Source: Chryseobacterium capnotolerans
GTDB taxonomy: Bacteria; Bacteroidota; Bacteroidia; Flavobacteriales; Weeksellaceae
Assembly (NCBI RefSeq): GCF_021278965.1
Contig: NZ_CP065589.1
Span: forward strand, 4,097,001 to 4,161,000
Length of the DNA stretch: 64,000 bases
Direction of reading: 5' to 3'
Below are positions 39,269 to 48,030 of this stretch, one piece after another; the stretch's first letter is position 1, and each line of letters opens with the position of its first letter. Made by a program: the position numbers and the translations under genes. A model generated the notes under the pieces. That model had not been told where the DNA came from. It made no database searches and saw nothing but the letters and a program-made list of their open reading frames with translations.

Positions 39269-40567
39269 ATGAAAGAAGACGTTTTAGATAATATTGAACT
39301 CCGCTCAGAAAGTGTACAGGATATTCTTACCCAGCCGCCCAATTGGATGATCCGCTGGGGAAATACACTTATATTCGTAATCATCCTGCTCATTTTTGTA
39401 ATGAGTTACATCATAAAATATCCGGAATTTGTACCGGCTCCTATTATAGTAACTTCTCAAAATCCACCGGAAAAGTTAGAAGCAAGAATCAACTCCAAGA
39501 TTGAGAAGATATTTATTAAAGATCACCAGGAAGTAAAGAAGAATGACGTACTGATGGTGATGTTGTCTGCTGCCAATTATAAAGATGTTATTGCATTAAA
39601 AAAACTGGTAGACTCTATGTCCCCTAATCAGCTCAGCTCTTTTCCTGTTGCCCAGACTTCAAGGTTTAAATTAGGAGAACTGCAGGGAGAATATAACAGT
39701 TTTGCAAAAGCTTTTCAAGATGAGGAGCTTTTTACAAGATTACAACCCTATGCTCCTGAAAACCTGGCTACCAATCTCAGTCTTTCTGAATCCAGAGCAA
39801 GAATTATCACTTTAAAACAGCAAAAAAATCTGGAATCAGCCAAATATGACCTTACCAAAAAGAACTTCCAACGATCTCAGGAGCTATTCAATCAGGGAGT
39901 TATCTCTGCGATGGAACTTGAGAATGAAAAAATCAAATATCTTCAGGCTCAGCAGAATCTTGAAAATATCAATATTTCTATTTCGCAGGCTGAAGAGGGA
40001 GTTTCCAACCTCAATAAAACTAAAAGCGGAACTGTCATCAATACGGAAAAAGACAAAATCAATTATTCTTCACAAACCTTACAGCTTTTTGAGCAGTTAA
40101 GAAAAGCATTAAAACTTTGGGAGCAGAATTACCTTGTTATTTCATCTACAGATGGAGTTGCCAGCTTTCAGCAGTTTTTTGGCGAAAATCAGTTTGTAAA
40201 AGCCGGAGAAGCTATTGTATCTATTCTTCCTAAGAATAAAGAAAAATTAGTAGGCAGAATGTCTGTTCCTACCGCTAACTCCGGAAAAATACATCCTGGG
40301 GAAAAAGTATTAATCAAACTGGATAACTACCGTTTCCAGGAATATGGAATCGTGGAAGGAAAAGTTCAGAATATATCACTTATTCCTGATGATAAAGGGA
40401 ATTACTATGTAGATGTGATTTTACCAAAGGGATTAAAAACAAGCTATAATAAAAATCTGAAATTTGATAAAGAGCTTAGAGGAAGTGCTGAAATTGTCAC
40501 GGAAGATCTAAGACTTATTGAGAGATTCTTCTATCAGATCAGAAAACTATTAGGCTACCAGGCTTAG
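39269..40567 (+). CDS. HlyD-type membrane fusion protein
   Basis: This adaptor of about 432 residues has a single N-terminal transmembrane segment (about 30-50, NTLIFVIILLIFVMSYIIK), a split lipoyl/biotinyl-like domain (ARINSKIEKIFIKDHQEVKKND), a long coiled-coil hairpin (about 180-260) and a C-terminal beta-barrel. Such proteins link C39 ABC exporters to the outer membrane. The ATG at 39269 (MKEDVLDNIELRSES) is preferred over a TTG at 39242 that would lie in a hairpin. It is the last gene of the exporter cluster; an outer-membrane TolC partner is not in the window. Confidence 0.9.
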   Translation: MKEDVLDNIELRSESVQDILTQPPNWMIRWGNTLIFVIILLIFVMSYIIKYPEFVPAPIIVTSQNPPEKLEARINSKIEKIFIKDHQEVKKNDVLMVMLSAANYKDVIALKKLVDSMSPNQLSSFPVAQTSRFKLGELQGEYNSFAKAFQDEELFTRLQPYAPENLATNLSLSESRARIITLKQQKNLESAKYDLTKKNFQRSQELFNQGVISAMELENEKIKYLQAQQNLENINISISQAEEGVSNLNKTKSGTVINTEKDKINYSSQTLQLFEQLRKALKLWEQNYLVISSTDGVASFQQFFGENQFVKAGEAIVSILPKNKEKLVGRMSVPTANSGKIHPGEKVLIKLDNYRFQEYGIVEGKVQNISLIPDDKGNYYVDVILPKGLKTSYNKNLKFDKELRGSAEIVTEDLRLIERFFYQIRKLLGYQA

Positions 40568-40594
40568 TAAAAAACTTTACAGCAAATAAAATAT

Positions 40595-40626
40595 GCCGTT
40601 TCTTAAATCATGGAAACGGCTTTTTT
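40595..40626 (+). terminator. Terminator of the peptide-export cluster
   Basis: An 8-bp stem (GCCGTTTC with GAAACGGC) followed by a T-run, 28 bases after the hlyD-like stop. Confidence 0.85.
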
Positions 40627-40718
40627 ATTTCCACAAAAATTTACTCTGTATTTTAAGGATCATCCGTAATGGTTAGCAAAAGAATTTTTGAAAAATGAAG
40701 ACTATTGTATAAAAAGAA

Positions 40719-40750
40719 AACAGCAATCATTTATTAATGATTGCTGTTTT
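40719..40750 (-). terminator. Terminator of tRNA-Met copy 1
   Basis: CAGCAATCATT pairs with AATGATTGCTG and is followed on the minus strand by T residues. It lies directly after the tRNA. Confidence 0.8.
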
Positions 40751-40752
40751 TG

Positions 40753-40826
40753 TAGCGAAGACGGGAATTGAACCCGTGACCTCAGGGTTATGAATCCTGC
40801 GCTCTAACCAACTGAGCTACCTCGCC
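40753..40826 (-). tRNA. tRNA-Met(CAT), copy 1
   Basis: The minus strand folds into a 74-nt tRNA: acceptor GGCGAGG pairing with CTTCGCT, discriminator A, D-arm with AGCTCAGTTGG, anticodon loop TTCATAA (anticodon CAT), T-loop GGTTCAATTCC. The CCA end is not encoded. CAT could also be tRNA-Ile2 or initiator; the sequence fits an elongator Met best. Confidence 0.95.
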
Positions 40827-41032
40827 GTTTTGGTGGTGCAAATATAGAAAAATATTTTCATCCGTATCCCATAACGAGAATAAAGTTTAAATATCTTTTT
40901 AAAGAAGCATAAAGAATAAATATGCTGCCCATTAAAATAAATCTGAAGCCTTTTGATCACATTTTCCAAAGCAAGTGAACAATTATAAGAGAAAATAATT
41001 TTGAAAAATGAAGAGCATTGTACAAAAATGAA

Positions 41033-41064
41033 AACAGCAATCATTAATAAATGATTGCTGTTTT
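41033..41064 (-). terminator. Terminator of tRNA-Met copy 2
   Basis: Same stem as copy 1 (CAGCAATCATT with AATGATTGCTG) with a slightly different loop, directly after the second tRNA on the minus strand. Confidence 0.8.
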
Positions 41065-41066
41065 TG

Positions 41067-41140
41067 TAGCGAAGACGGGAATTGAACCCGTGACCTCAGG
41101 GTTATGAATCCTGCGCTCTAACCAACTGAGCTACCTCGCC
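41067..41140 (-). tRNA. tRNA-Met(CAT), copy 2
   Basis: Identical to copy 1 in all 74 bases. The flanks are also duplicated (about 40685-40859 and 41000-41172), including the leader on one side and the terminator on the other, so a segment and not only the tRNA was copied. Confidence 0.95.
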
Positions 41141-41184
41141 GTTTTGGTGGTGCAAATATAGAAAAATATTCTTTACCTCCAAAA

Positions 41185-42477
41185 TTATTTTATCATAAAA
41201 TATTCTAAAACATTTCCAACATGATCTGGTTTATTGATTATCTTATTATTAGCATCTAAAATAAAATATGTTGGAGTGGCATGAACATTATACGTATCTA
41301 CATAACTACTGTTCCATCCCCTCAATTCTGAATCATTGATCCATGGAAATGCAGCGATCTTTTTAGAATACGCATCTTTATCAACATCTAAAGACAGGGC
41401 AATAATCTGAATATTTTTTGCTTTCAAGTCGTTGTATTTCTCCAATAGCTTAGGTAGTTCACTTTCACAGTGTGAACATGTAGATGACCAAAATATAATG
41501 ACCTTTTTATCAGCCTTCACATCATGAAGTGATTTCACTGTAGTATTCGTTGCCGATTGGAACTTATAATTAGGGAATACAGCTCCCATTTCTATATTAG
41601 CATTGGATTTCAACGTAGAAGCCAATCTATCATTAATGGTACATTTAAGATTCTTTGCTAAACCAAGATATTTGGTTTTAAAATCATCCATCTGATACAC
41701 ATCAAAAATATCTATAAGCTCAGATAATACAGTCTGCCCTCTTGGAGTTTCTACCTTTAAGCGGTCTAAAAGCTTATCTACAGAAGCGCCCACATTGACA
41801 TTGCCTCCAGAGTTTAAATAAGCTACCAATAAAGGTCTCAGCAATGATGAACTTTCAAGCATGTCATTGGACTTATCCAGGAAGTTGATAATTTCATCCT
41901 GATCCGCTTTTTTAGCTCCATCTACTGGATTTCCCAGGAACTTGCTGTAATTGGTATTATAATAAGCTATAAATGGATGTTTAGCAGGATCAATAGAAGA
42001 GGATATACCGGAAAGCCTGCCAATCTCTGCTTTAAGAGCTTTTCCAAAGTCAGTATTATCCTTATAGTACTCTTTAATCTGAGATAACGCAGGAAGAATA
42101 AGTTCTTTCTTTTGGGAACCTTCCTGCTGCTTGCTCATTAACTCATTGGCTTCATCCAGATAAGCAACATCCTTTACTTTATTATTCTGAATATCCAGCT
42201 TGATATTTACATTCTTATTTTCAGAAATAAAGCTTATAGTGTTATTGGTTGTGGGAAAGTAAATCTTCATCATCCCCATGTAGTTATTTGGATATTTAAA
42301 CGTCCAGGTATTATTCTTACTTTGTTCTTTGGTTACAACAATATCCTTTGACCCGTTTAATGTATATAGAATGGCATCTTGCTCTTTAAAATCTGCTGGT
42401 GTCTGAACAGTAACTGTAAACTGAGCCTGCAGTGCAAATGCAGCTAAAACCGCAGATAATGTATAAATCTTTTTCAT
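41185..42477 (-). CDS. TlpA-like periplasmic thioredoxin-domain protein
   Basis: This 430-residue protein has a signal peptide (ending FALQAQ), a DUF4369-like N-terminal region (to about 130), a helical middle part, and a C-terminal thioredoxin fold with the redox motif WSSTCSHCESELP near residue 330. Proteins of this kind act as disulfide reductants or peroxiredoxin-like enzymes in the periplasm of Bacteroidota. It is separated from the genes before it by a symmetrical hairpin (42493-42518). It is a standalone gene and not obviously part of the peptide-export cluster on the other side of the tRNAs. Confidence 0.85.
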   Translation of the reverse strand: MKKIYTLSAVLAAFALQAQFTVTVQTPADFKEQDAILYTLNGSKDIVVTKEQSKNNTWTFKYPNNYMGMMKIYFPTTNNTISFISENKNVNIKLDIQNNKVKDVAYLDEANELMSKQQEGSQKKELILPALSQIKEYYKDNTDFGKALKAEIGRLSGISSSIDPAKHPFIAYYNTNYSKFLGNPVDGAKKADQDEIINFLDKSNDMLESSSLLRPLLVAYLNSGGNVNVGASVDKLLDRLKVETPRGQTVLSELIDIFDVYQMDDFKTKYLGLAKNLKCTINDRLASTLKSNANIEMGAVFPNYKFQSATNTTVKSLHDVKADKKVIIFWSSTCSHCESELPKLLEKYNDLKAKNIQIIALSLDVDKDAYSKKIAAFPWINDSELRGWNSSYVDTYNVHATPTYFILDANNKIINKPDHVGNVLEYFMIK

Positions 42478-42492
42478 AGAGTAAAAATAAAA

Positions 42493-42518
42493 AAACTCTC
42501 TGATTAATCAGAGAGTTT
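42493..42518 (-). terminator. Perfect palindromic hairpin upstream of the TlpA-like gene
   Basis: AAACTCTCTGAT and ATCAGAGAGTTT with two bases between, a perfect 12-bp inverted repeat. It follows the small membrane-protein gene and probably terminates its transcript. Read-through into the TlpA-like gene 15 bases later cannot be excluded. Confidence 0.75.
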
Positions 42519-42538
42519 AATATTATTTTAATAAAATT

Positions 42539-42782
42539 TTATGCTTTTATAGTCTTATATTTCTTTGTGTAGAAGGCAATGAATACAATAGCTACTACTA
42601 CAAGTAAATATACATACATATCAATGGGTGATGTAGGTGCACCTGAGCCACCTCCCCCCACTACCTGCCTTCGCTACCGCATCCGGAGCTGGCGCTGGAG
42701 GAATACCATTGTTTTCTTCTGCGTAAGCAAATGATACCACAAAAAGCAAAAGAGCGGATACTAGTTTATTTATAGTTTTCAT
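42539..42782 (-). CDS. Small exported membrane-anchored protein, frameshifted
   Basis: A protein of about 80 residues with signal peptide MKTINKLVSALLLFVVSFAYA, a short Pro/Ala/Gly linker (PPAPAPDAVAKAG) and a C-terminal transmembrane helix (YVYLLVVVAIVFIAFY) ending in Lys-rich KKYKTIKA. The frame breaks at the C6 run at 42654-42659 (G on the coding strand); removing one base restores it. Such small proteins often follow sorting-domain proteins in Chryseobacterium-like genomes, as here. It was not listed as a single frame because of the break. The function is unknown. Confidence 0.65.
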
Positions 42783-42787
42783 ATTAT

Positions 42788-44752
42788 TTATTTTAAGATT
42801 TTGGTGTTAACTACTACTCCTTTATCAGAAACCACTTTCACAACATAAGTACTCTTCACTGAACCATCAAGTTCAATCACAAAGTCTTTAGATGCATCCA
42901 CTGCTTTCTTAGAGATGATAAGTTTACCACTCATATCATAAACTTCAATATCTGCTTTTTTCCAATTTTTATCAAATCTAACAATATAGTTGCTAACCGC
43001 AGGGTTATATACAACCACTGTTCTGGAAAGTGATAAGGTATTATCTTCTTTAGTGGCTAATGAACCTCTGTCAGGTGCTCCGTAATATAGTCCATAAGTT
43101 TTAGACGTTACAGGAATAATGGCACCTTGTTTTACTTCTTCTACATTACCATTGGCTGATTTATAATAAAAACCTGTTCCGGATGATAATTGATGACTTC
43201 CATTAGGAATCATTGAAGTATTTTCTCTTACTTCAAATTTGTAAGAAACAATTTGTTGTGTATGATTAGGCTCATTATAATCAAAGCTATTTAATACAAT
43301 TTCTTTTCCTAGGAAATCTTTTTCATTAGCCTCATTAATATATAATGAATAGTTGGGAACATAATTAGGATCAATTCCTCCAGTCATTTTTTCTTCATAA
43401 GTAACAAAACTGTTATTATCAGAAGCAGCCTGTACTGTCTTGGTTATAGAATTTTGATGTCCCGTGGTAGCATGTGGAGATACAACAAAATAAGTTCTTC
43501 CTAACTCATTACCATTAGCATCCAAACCAATTACTCCTAATTGCTTCACAGTTCCTGTACCATTACTAGCTACTTTACTGGCAGCAACGTTATAGTCTGT
43601 CCCTTCTACTCTTGCAGTATTACTAAATCTTCTCAGCGTGTTGAAGTTTAGTGTTTGAGGAGTATTATCTCTTAATTTTATAATGAAGGTTCCCATAGGC
43701 TTCACCACAAGATTATTGATATCTCCTATTGGCATACGAGTAGCAGGATCAAATGTCATAATCAGAGGATTAGTAAATGAACTTCCTACCCCATTGACAT
43801 ATTGAACGGTACCTGGTGAATATTGAACACCCCAGATATTGGTAATGTTATTTCCATCTGTAACTGTACCTGCTTCTACATATCCAATTTTTGACAAATC
43901 AAGATTTGTGAAGAAAGGGTTACCAAATTCATAGATATTCTTTCCATATGTTCCTGCCCAAGAACTGGCAGTAGATTCATATTGATCAAATAAATAAGAC
44001 TGATACTGTTCTGTATAAGCATTCGTATTAGTACCATTCGGTCCAAAGTCTAAACCATTACCTGCATTAACTAAATTAACAAGAGGCTGATTGGTAAATG
44101 CTTTACCCGCAAGGTTATAAACCCCACCAGCACCTGGCGGATTACTAAGGTCAAGGTTGTCATTATTTGACCCTAACATATAATATCCGAAAGGCTGAGT
44201 AGCAGTACTCCAAGGAGCTTGGGTTTCGCTCACAACAGTGTTGTTGTTCCACTTTAAGATTTCATTCTTAGACCATCTGGTAGAACTAAAGTTCTTATTA
44301 AGCTCCGAAGAAAGGCTGCCTAATAATTTGTCATAGAAAGGTAAAGCAATCTGTTGATAAAAATCTCCAGTACCGTGCTTACCGGTTCTATATTCTTTGT
44401 TCACAACACCAGAAACATTGGATTGGGATAATCCATCGATGTACAACTGTCCATATGTAGAAGTTGCGTAGCTGGCAGGAGTATTTAATCTTAAAATGAT
44501 ATTTCCACCGTCAGTTTTATCTGAACCAGTAGCAGTAATCGTTTTAAAAGCATCTCCGGCTGCACCTACAACCATTACATTTCCGTGTACATCCAGAACA
44601 CCAGTATCTTTTGTCTGTACACCTCCACCACTAAAAACTAGGGTGCCTTCGCTCACATACATATTAGCACCAGTGTCTACATGACATAATATCTGCGCCT
44701 GAACAGAATAACTGATTGCTAAAAGACCTATAGCAAATAAACTTTTTCTCAT
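42788..44752 (-). CDS. Type IX secretion cargo protein
   Basis: This 654-residue exported protein has a signal peptide (ending SYSVQAQ) and a C-terminal sorting domain (VVVYNPAVSNYIVRF, then ADIEVYDMSGKLIISKK and a final VVNTKILK). The middle is a repetitive, Gly/Asn/Thr-rich region without a recognised catalytic domain. It is likely a surface or secreted structural protein exported by the system that contains SprA. The small anchored protein follows after 5 bases and is probably co-transcribed. Confidence 0.85.
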   Translation of the reverse strand: MRKSLFAIGLLAISYSVQAQILCHVDTGANMYVSEGTLVFSGGGVQTKDTGVLDVHGNVMVVGAAGDAFKTITATGSDKTDGGNIILRLNTPASYATSTYGQLYIDGLSQSNVSGVVNKEYRTGKHGTGDFYQQIALPFYDKLLGSLSSELNKNFSSTRWSKNEILKWNNNTVVSETQAPWSTATQPFGYYMLGSNNDNLDLSNPPGAGGVYNLAGKAFTNQPLVNLVNAGNGLDFGPNGTNTNAYTEQYQSYLFDQYESTASSWAGTYGKNIYEFGNPFFTNLDLSKIGYVEAGTVTDGNNITNIWGVQYSPGTVQYVNGVGSSFTNPLIMTFDPATRMPIGDINNLVVKPMGTFIIKLRDNTPQTLNFNTLRRFSNTARVEGTDYNVAASKVASNGTGTVKQLGVIGLDANGNELGRTYFVVSPHATTGHQNSITKTVQAASDNNSFVTYEEKMTGGIDPNYVPNYSLYINEANEKDFLGKEIVLNSFDYNEPNHTQQIVSYKFEVRENTSMIPNGSHQLSSGTGFYYKSANGNVEEVKQGAIIPVTSKTYGLYYGAPDRGSLATKEDNTLSLSRTVVVYNPAVSNYIVRFDKNWKKADIEVYDMSGKLIISKKAVDASKDFVIELDGSVKSTYVVKVVSDKGVVVNTKILK

Positions 44753-44826
44753 TGTATAAATTATTTGTGTGTTAATACAATCTTCACCCGCAAAGGTATT
44801 ATTTTTTTCTTTAAAAAAAAAACTTT

Positions 44827-46014
44827 TTATCTATTAATCAAAATATTATCTTCCGTTAACACAATCTTTTTCTCCTCTCCGATTGAAAACATATAGTCTT
44901 CCAAGACTTTTTCTGTAGTTCCTCTCAGACCTCTCGCTCCTAATCCTTTTTCAAGGGTTTCCTCTACAATTTTTTCGATTGCACCGTCTGTAATAACCAA
45001 ATCCGTGCCATCCATTTTGAAAAGTTCCACAAATTGATTCACAATTGAATTTTTAGGTTCTTTCATAATTCTTACCAAGGTCTCTTTCGTGAGTTTATCG
45101 AGGTAAGTGATGATTGGAAATCTTCCTAAAAGTTCGGGAATTAATCCGAAAGAACGTAAATCAATTGCATTAATATTTGTTAATACATATTCATCTTCAT
45201 CAGTTTTATTGATTTTTTCGGAACTGAAACCAATAGCCTGTTTATTCATTCTTCTTTCGATGATTTCTTTGATCCCGTCAAAAGCTCCTCCGGCAATGAA
45301 CAGGATATTCTGAGTATTCACCTGAATATATTTTTGGTCAGGATGTTTTCTTCCTCCTTGAGGCGGTACGTTTACAATACTCCCCTCCAACAGTTTCAGT
45401 AATCCCTGCTGTACTCCTTCTCCGGATACATCTCTTGTGATACTTGGATTGTCTGATTTTCTTGCAATTTTATCAATTTCATCAATGAAGACAATTCCTT
45501 TTTCTGCTTTTTCCACATCGTAATCTGCCACCATTAATAATCTTGAAAGAATACTTTCAACATCTTCCCCTACATATCCTGCTTCCGTTAAAATAGTAGC
45601 ATCTACAATACAGAAAGGAACATTCAGTTCTCTGGCAATTGTTTTAGCCAGCAAAGTTTTTCCTGTTCCGGTCTCCCCTATCATGATGATATTGGATTTT
45701 TCAAGTTCTACTTCTCTATTCTCGTCCTGAGCGTGAAGTAATCTTTTATAATGGTTGTACACCGCAATGGAAAGCTGTTTTTTAGCCTGATCTTGTCCGA
45801 TTACGTACTGATCGAGAAATACTTTGATCTCTTTTGGCTTTTTAAGATCTTCCATATTATCTGCAGGTGAATGCCCTGATTTCGAAGCACTGTCTTTCAC
45901 AATAACGTGCGCCTGCTCTATACAATTTTCACAAATAAAACCGTTCTGCCCAGAAATCAGCATCTGTACTTCATTTCTTTTTCTTCCGCAGAAAGAACAT
46001 TGGTTTGGATTCAT
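44827..46014 (-). CDS. clpX: ATP-dependent Clp protease ATP-binding subunit ClpX
   Basis: This 395-residue AAA+ unfoldase delivers substrates to ClpP. The N-terminal zinc domain is seen (CSFCGRK and CENC), then Walker [14 protein letters not shown] near residue 113, the pore loop GYVGEDVES, Walker [12 protein letters not shown] near 172 and the sensor/arginine-finger region with [15 protein letters not shown]. The C-terminal part ends [13 protein letters not shown]. Length is normal for ClpX. The start at 46014 follows a short intergenic gap. No clpP is in the window. Confidence 0.97.
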   Translation of the reverse strand: MNPNQCSFCGRKRNEVQMLISGQNGFICENCIEQAHVIVKDSASKSGHSPADNMEDLKKPKEIKVFLDQYVIGQDQAKKQLSIAVYNHYKRLLHAQDENREVELEKSNIIMIGETGTGKTLLAKTIARELNVPFCIVDATILTEAGYVGEDVESILSRLLMVADYDVEKAEKGIVFIDEIDKIARKSDNPSITRDVSGEGVQQGLLKLLEGSIVNVPPQGGRKHPDQKYIQVNTQNILFIAGGAFDGIKEIIERRMNKQAIGFSSEKINKTDEDEYVLTNINAIDLRSFGLIPELLGRFPIITYLDKLTKETLVRIMKEPKNSIVNQFVELFKMDGTDLVITDGAIEKIVEETLEKGLGARGLRGTTEKVLEDYMFSIGEEKKIVLTEDNILINR

Positions 46015-46039
46015 ATTATAATAATAATGTATATGTTAA

Positions 46040-46075
46040 AGAAAATCGTAAAAAATTACTTTTTTACGATTTTCT
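46040..46075 (-). terminator. Strong hairpin terminator after the HIT gene
   Basis: A 16-bp stem (AGAAAATCGTAAAAAA with TTTTTTACGATTTTCT) and 4-base loop between the HIT stop and the clpX start. Confidence 0.85.
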
Positions 46076-46080
46076 GTTTT

Positions 46081-46469
46081 TTAAGAATTAATAATTGAGT
46101 TTTGAATCTCTGTATATTCTTCGTTCGTTAATTTTAGTCTTTCATTTCTGAAGTTCATGTCTTCCATCTTGTTTAAAGGAATAAGATGAATGTGAGCATG
46201 GGGAACTTCAAGTCCTACCACCGCTACTCCTACTCTTACACATGGAATTGCAGTTTTGATCTTCTTGGCCACCTCTTGGGCAAATCCCCAAAGGTTTTTA
46301 TATTCTTCACTTTCAAGATCAAAAATCAAATCCACTTCTTTTTTGGAACTACTAAAGTATGTCCTTTCACCAAGGGCATTGCGTCGAGGAATGCAATAAA
46401 ATTTTCGTCCTCAGCAATTTTATAAGAGGGAATTTCGCCATTGATGATTTTTGTGAATATAGTGCTCAT
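46081..46469 (-). CDS. HIT family hydrolase, frameshifted
   Basis: A histidine-triad protein of about 129 residues. The N-terminal part (MSTIFTKIINGEIPSYKIAE) starts at ATG 46469 and the C-terminal part includes the active-site triad HAHIHLIP. The frame breaks at the T6 run at 46339-46344; adding one base joins VKGHTLVVPKKEVDLIFDLE. HIT proteins hydrolyse nucleotide phosphoramidates or adenylated substrates in the cytoplasm. It follows greA on the same strand. Confidence 0.88.
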
Positions 46470-46526
46470 TTTTATAAAAGTTAGAGATTAAATACTAGAA
46501 GTTTAGAAATGAAAAGAGTGATCAGA

Positions 46527-46997
46527 CTATAGAGAAATGTCCAATACTTCAAAAGAAAGCTTGTTTCCGTTTGGTAAAGTAATTTCAGCTGTTTCACCTT
46601 TAACCTTACCAAGTAATCCTTTAGCAATCGGAGTGTTTACAGAAATCTTTCCAGATTTAAGGTCGCTTTCGTTATCCGGCACCAATGTAAATACCTGCTC
46701 CTGCTTCGTTGCATTATTCTTAAGTTTCACTGTAGTTAAGATAGAAACTTTTGAAGTATCTAATTGGCTTTCGTCTATAATTTTAGAAGTTGAGATAACA
46801 TCTTTCAGCTTAGAAATTCTCATTTCAAGCATCCCCTGAGCCTCTTTAGCCGCATCATATTCTGCATTTTCAGACAAATCTCCTTTGTCTCTAGCTTCTG
46901 CGATCTGCTGAGTAATTTTTGGTCTTTCCACAGTTTCCAACTGTTCCAGCTCAGCTTTCATTTTCTCAAGGCCCTCCTTTGTTACATAGCTTGCCAT
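46527..46997 (-). CDS. greA: Transcription elongation factor GreA
   Basis: This 156-residue factor rescues stalled RNA polymerase by stimulating transcript cleavage. It has the N-terminal coiled coil (MASYVTKEGLEKMKAELEQL, with DLSENAEYDAAKEAQ near residue 40) and the C-terminal FKBP-like domain (TPIAKGLLGKVKGETAEITLPNG). The chosen start is the third ATG-type choice, at 46997, which begins with the family-typical MASYVTKEG; an upstream ATG would add three residues. Confidence 0.95.
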   Translation of the reverse strand: MASYVTKEGLEKMKAELEQLETVERPKITQQIAEARDKGDLSENAEYDAAKEAQGMLEMRISKLKDVISTSKIIDESQLDTSKVSILTTVKLKNNATKQEQVFTLVPDNESDLKSGKISVNTPIAKGLLGKVKGETAEITLPNGNKLSFEVLDISL

Positions 46998-47107
46998 AAT
47001 TTTCAAAATTTAGTTTTAGTATAAAAAAATAATCCGACATTTGCCGGACAATGTTTTACGTGTTATAATCGTTTAATTTTTACAAATATATAAAAATTTA
47101 AATTGAA

Positions 47108-47566
47108 ATGAAAAAAACTTTTTCGATATTATCTATTTTCATTTTATTGATTTTCAGTAATTTATCTATAAAATCATGTGGAAGCAGGGAAGATACAGTG
47201 AGCTGCTTTCCAAACAACCCAATCAATGTTACTTTGAATTTGAACCTTCCTGCATATAACGCTTTAAATTATGATGATGGCTGGATCTACGTCAATGAAC
47301 AGCAATCAGGCACCAGGGGATTAATTATTGTTCGTGTTGGAAATACCTTCAAGATTTATGATCGGAATGCTCCTCACTTATGCCCTGATAATGGCACTAC
47401 TCTTGAGGTAAAAGATAATATTGCTATTCTATGTCCAAAAGATGGAACCAAATGGATCCTAAGAACTGGGCAGCCGCTAGATGGAGCCAAAACCTCTCTT
47501 CCTCCTAAGACATATACAGCTTATAATTATGACCCTGCAAGCAAAACTTTAAATATTTACTATTAG
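47108..47566 (+). CDS. Lipoprotein with degenerate Rieske-like domain
   Basis: This 152-residue protein has a lipoprotein-type signal (FILLIFSNLSIKSC) and a fold reminiscent of Rieske domains: DRNAPHLCPDNG near residue 88 and LCPKDGTKWILRTGQPLDG near 109. The usual cluster ligands are C-x-H and C-x-x-H; here the aligned residues are A-P-H and C-P-K-D, so one Cys and one His are missing and an iron-sulfur cluster is unlikely. The assignment rests on this pattern alone. It precedes dtd with a 8-base gap. Confidence 0.55.
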   Translation: MKKTFSILSIFILLIFSNLSIKSCGSREDTVSCFPNNPINVTLNLNLPAYNALNYDDGWIYVNEQQSGTRGLIIVRVGNTFKIYDRNAPHLCPDNGTTLEVKDNIAILCPKDGTKWILRTGQPLDGAKTSLPPKTYTAYNYDPASKTLNIYY

Positions 47567-47574
47567 AATAAACA

Positions 47575-48024
47575 ATGAAGATCGTTATACAAAGAGCCTC
47601 TGAAGCCAGCGTAAAAGTAGACGGAAAGATCGTAGGTGAAATAGGGAAAGGACTCATGCTGCTGGTAGGCATTGATGAGAATGATGAAAAAGCAGATGCA
47701 GATTGGCTGGTACAAAAAATACTCAACTTAAGAATCTTTGGAGATGAAGATGATAAATTGAATCTTTCTGTAAAGGACATTTCCGGAGAAATTCTTTGCA
47801 TCAGTCAGTTTACACTGATTGCTGATTACAAAAAAGGAAACCGCCCTTCTTTCATCAAAGCAGCCAAACCAGATAAAGCTGTTCCGTTATTTGATTATTT
47901 TAAAGAAGAAATAGCAAAATCCGGATTGAAAACAGAAAGCGGTATTTTCGGAGCGGATATGAAAGTTTCATTGATCAATGACGGGCCTGTCACCATTGTT
48001 ATGGATTCCATTACAAAAAACTGA
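47575..48024 (+). CDS. dtd: D-aminoacyl-tRNA deacylase
   Basis: This 149-residue protein removes D-amino acids wrongly attached to tRNA. Family motifs are present: ISQFTLIADYKKGNRPSF near residue 78 and NDGPVTIVMDS near the C-terminus (the Gly-cisPro motif). Length fits DTD proteins. It lies between the Rieske-like gene and a membrane protein with short gaps, so all three may be co-transcribed. Confidence 0.96.
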   Translation: MKIVIQRASEASVKVDGKIVGEIGKGLMLLVGIDENDEKADADWLVQKILNLRIFGDEDDKLNLSVKDISGEILCISQFTLIADYKKGNRPSFIKAAKPDKAVPLFDYFKEEIAKSGLKTESGIFGADMKVSLINDGPVTIVMDSITKN

Positions 48025-48030
48025 TTACAA

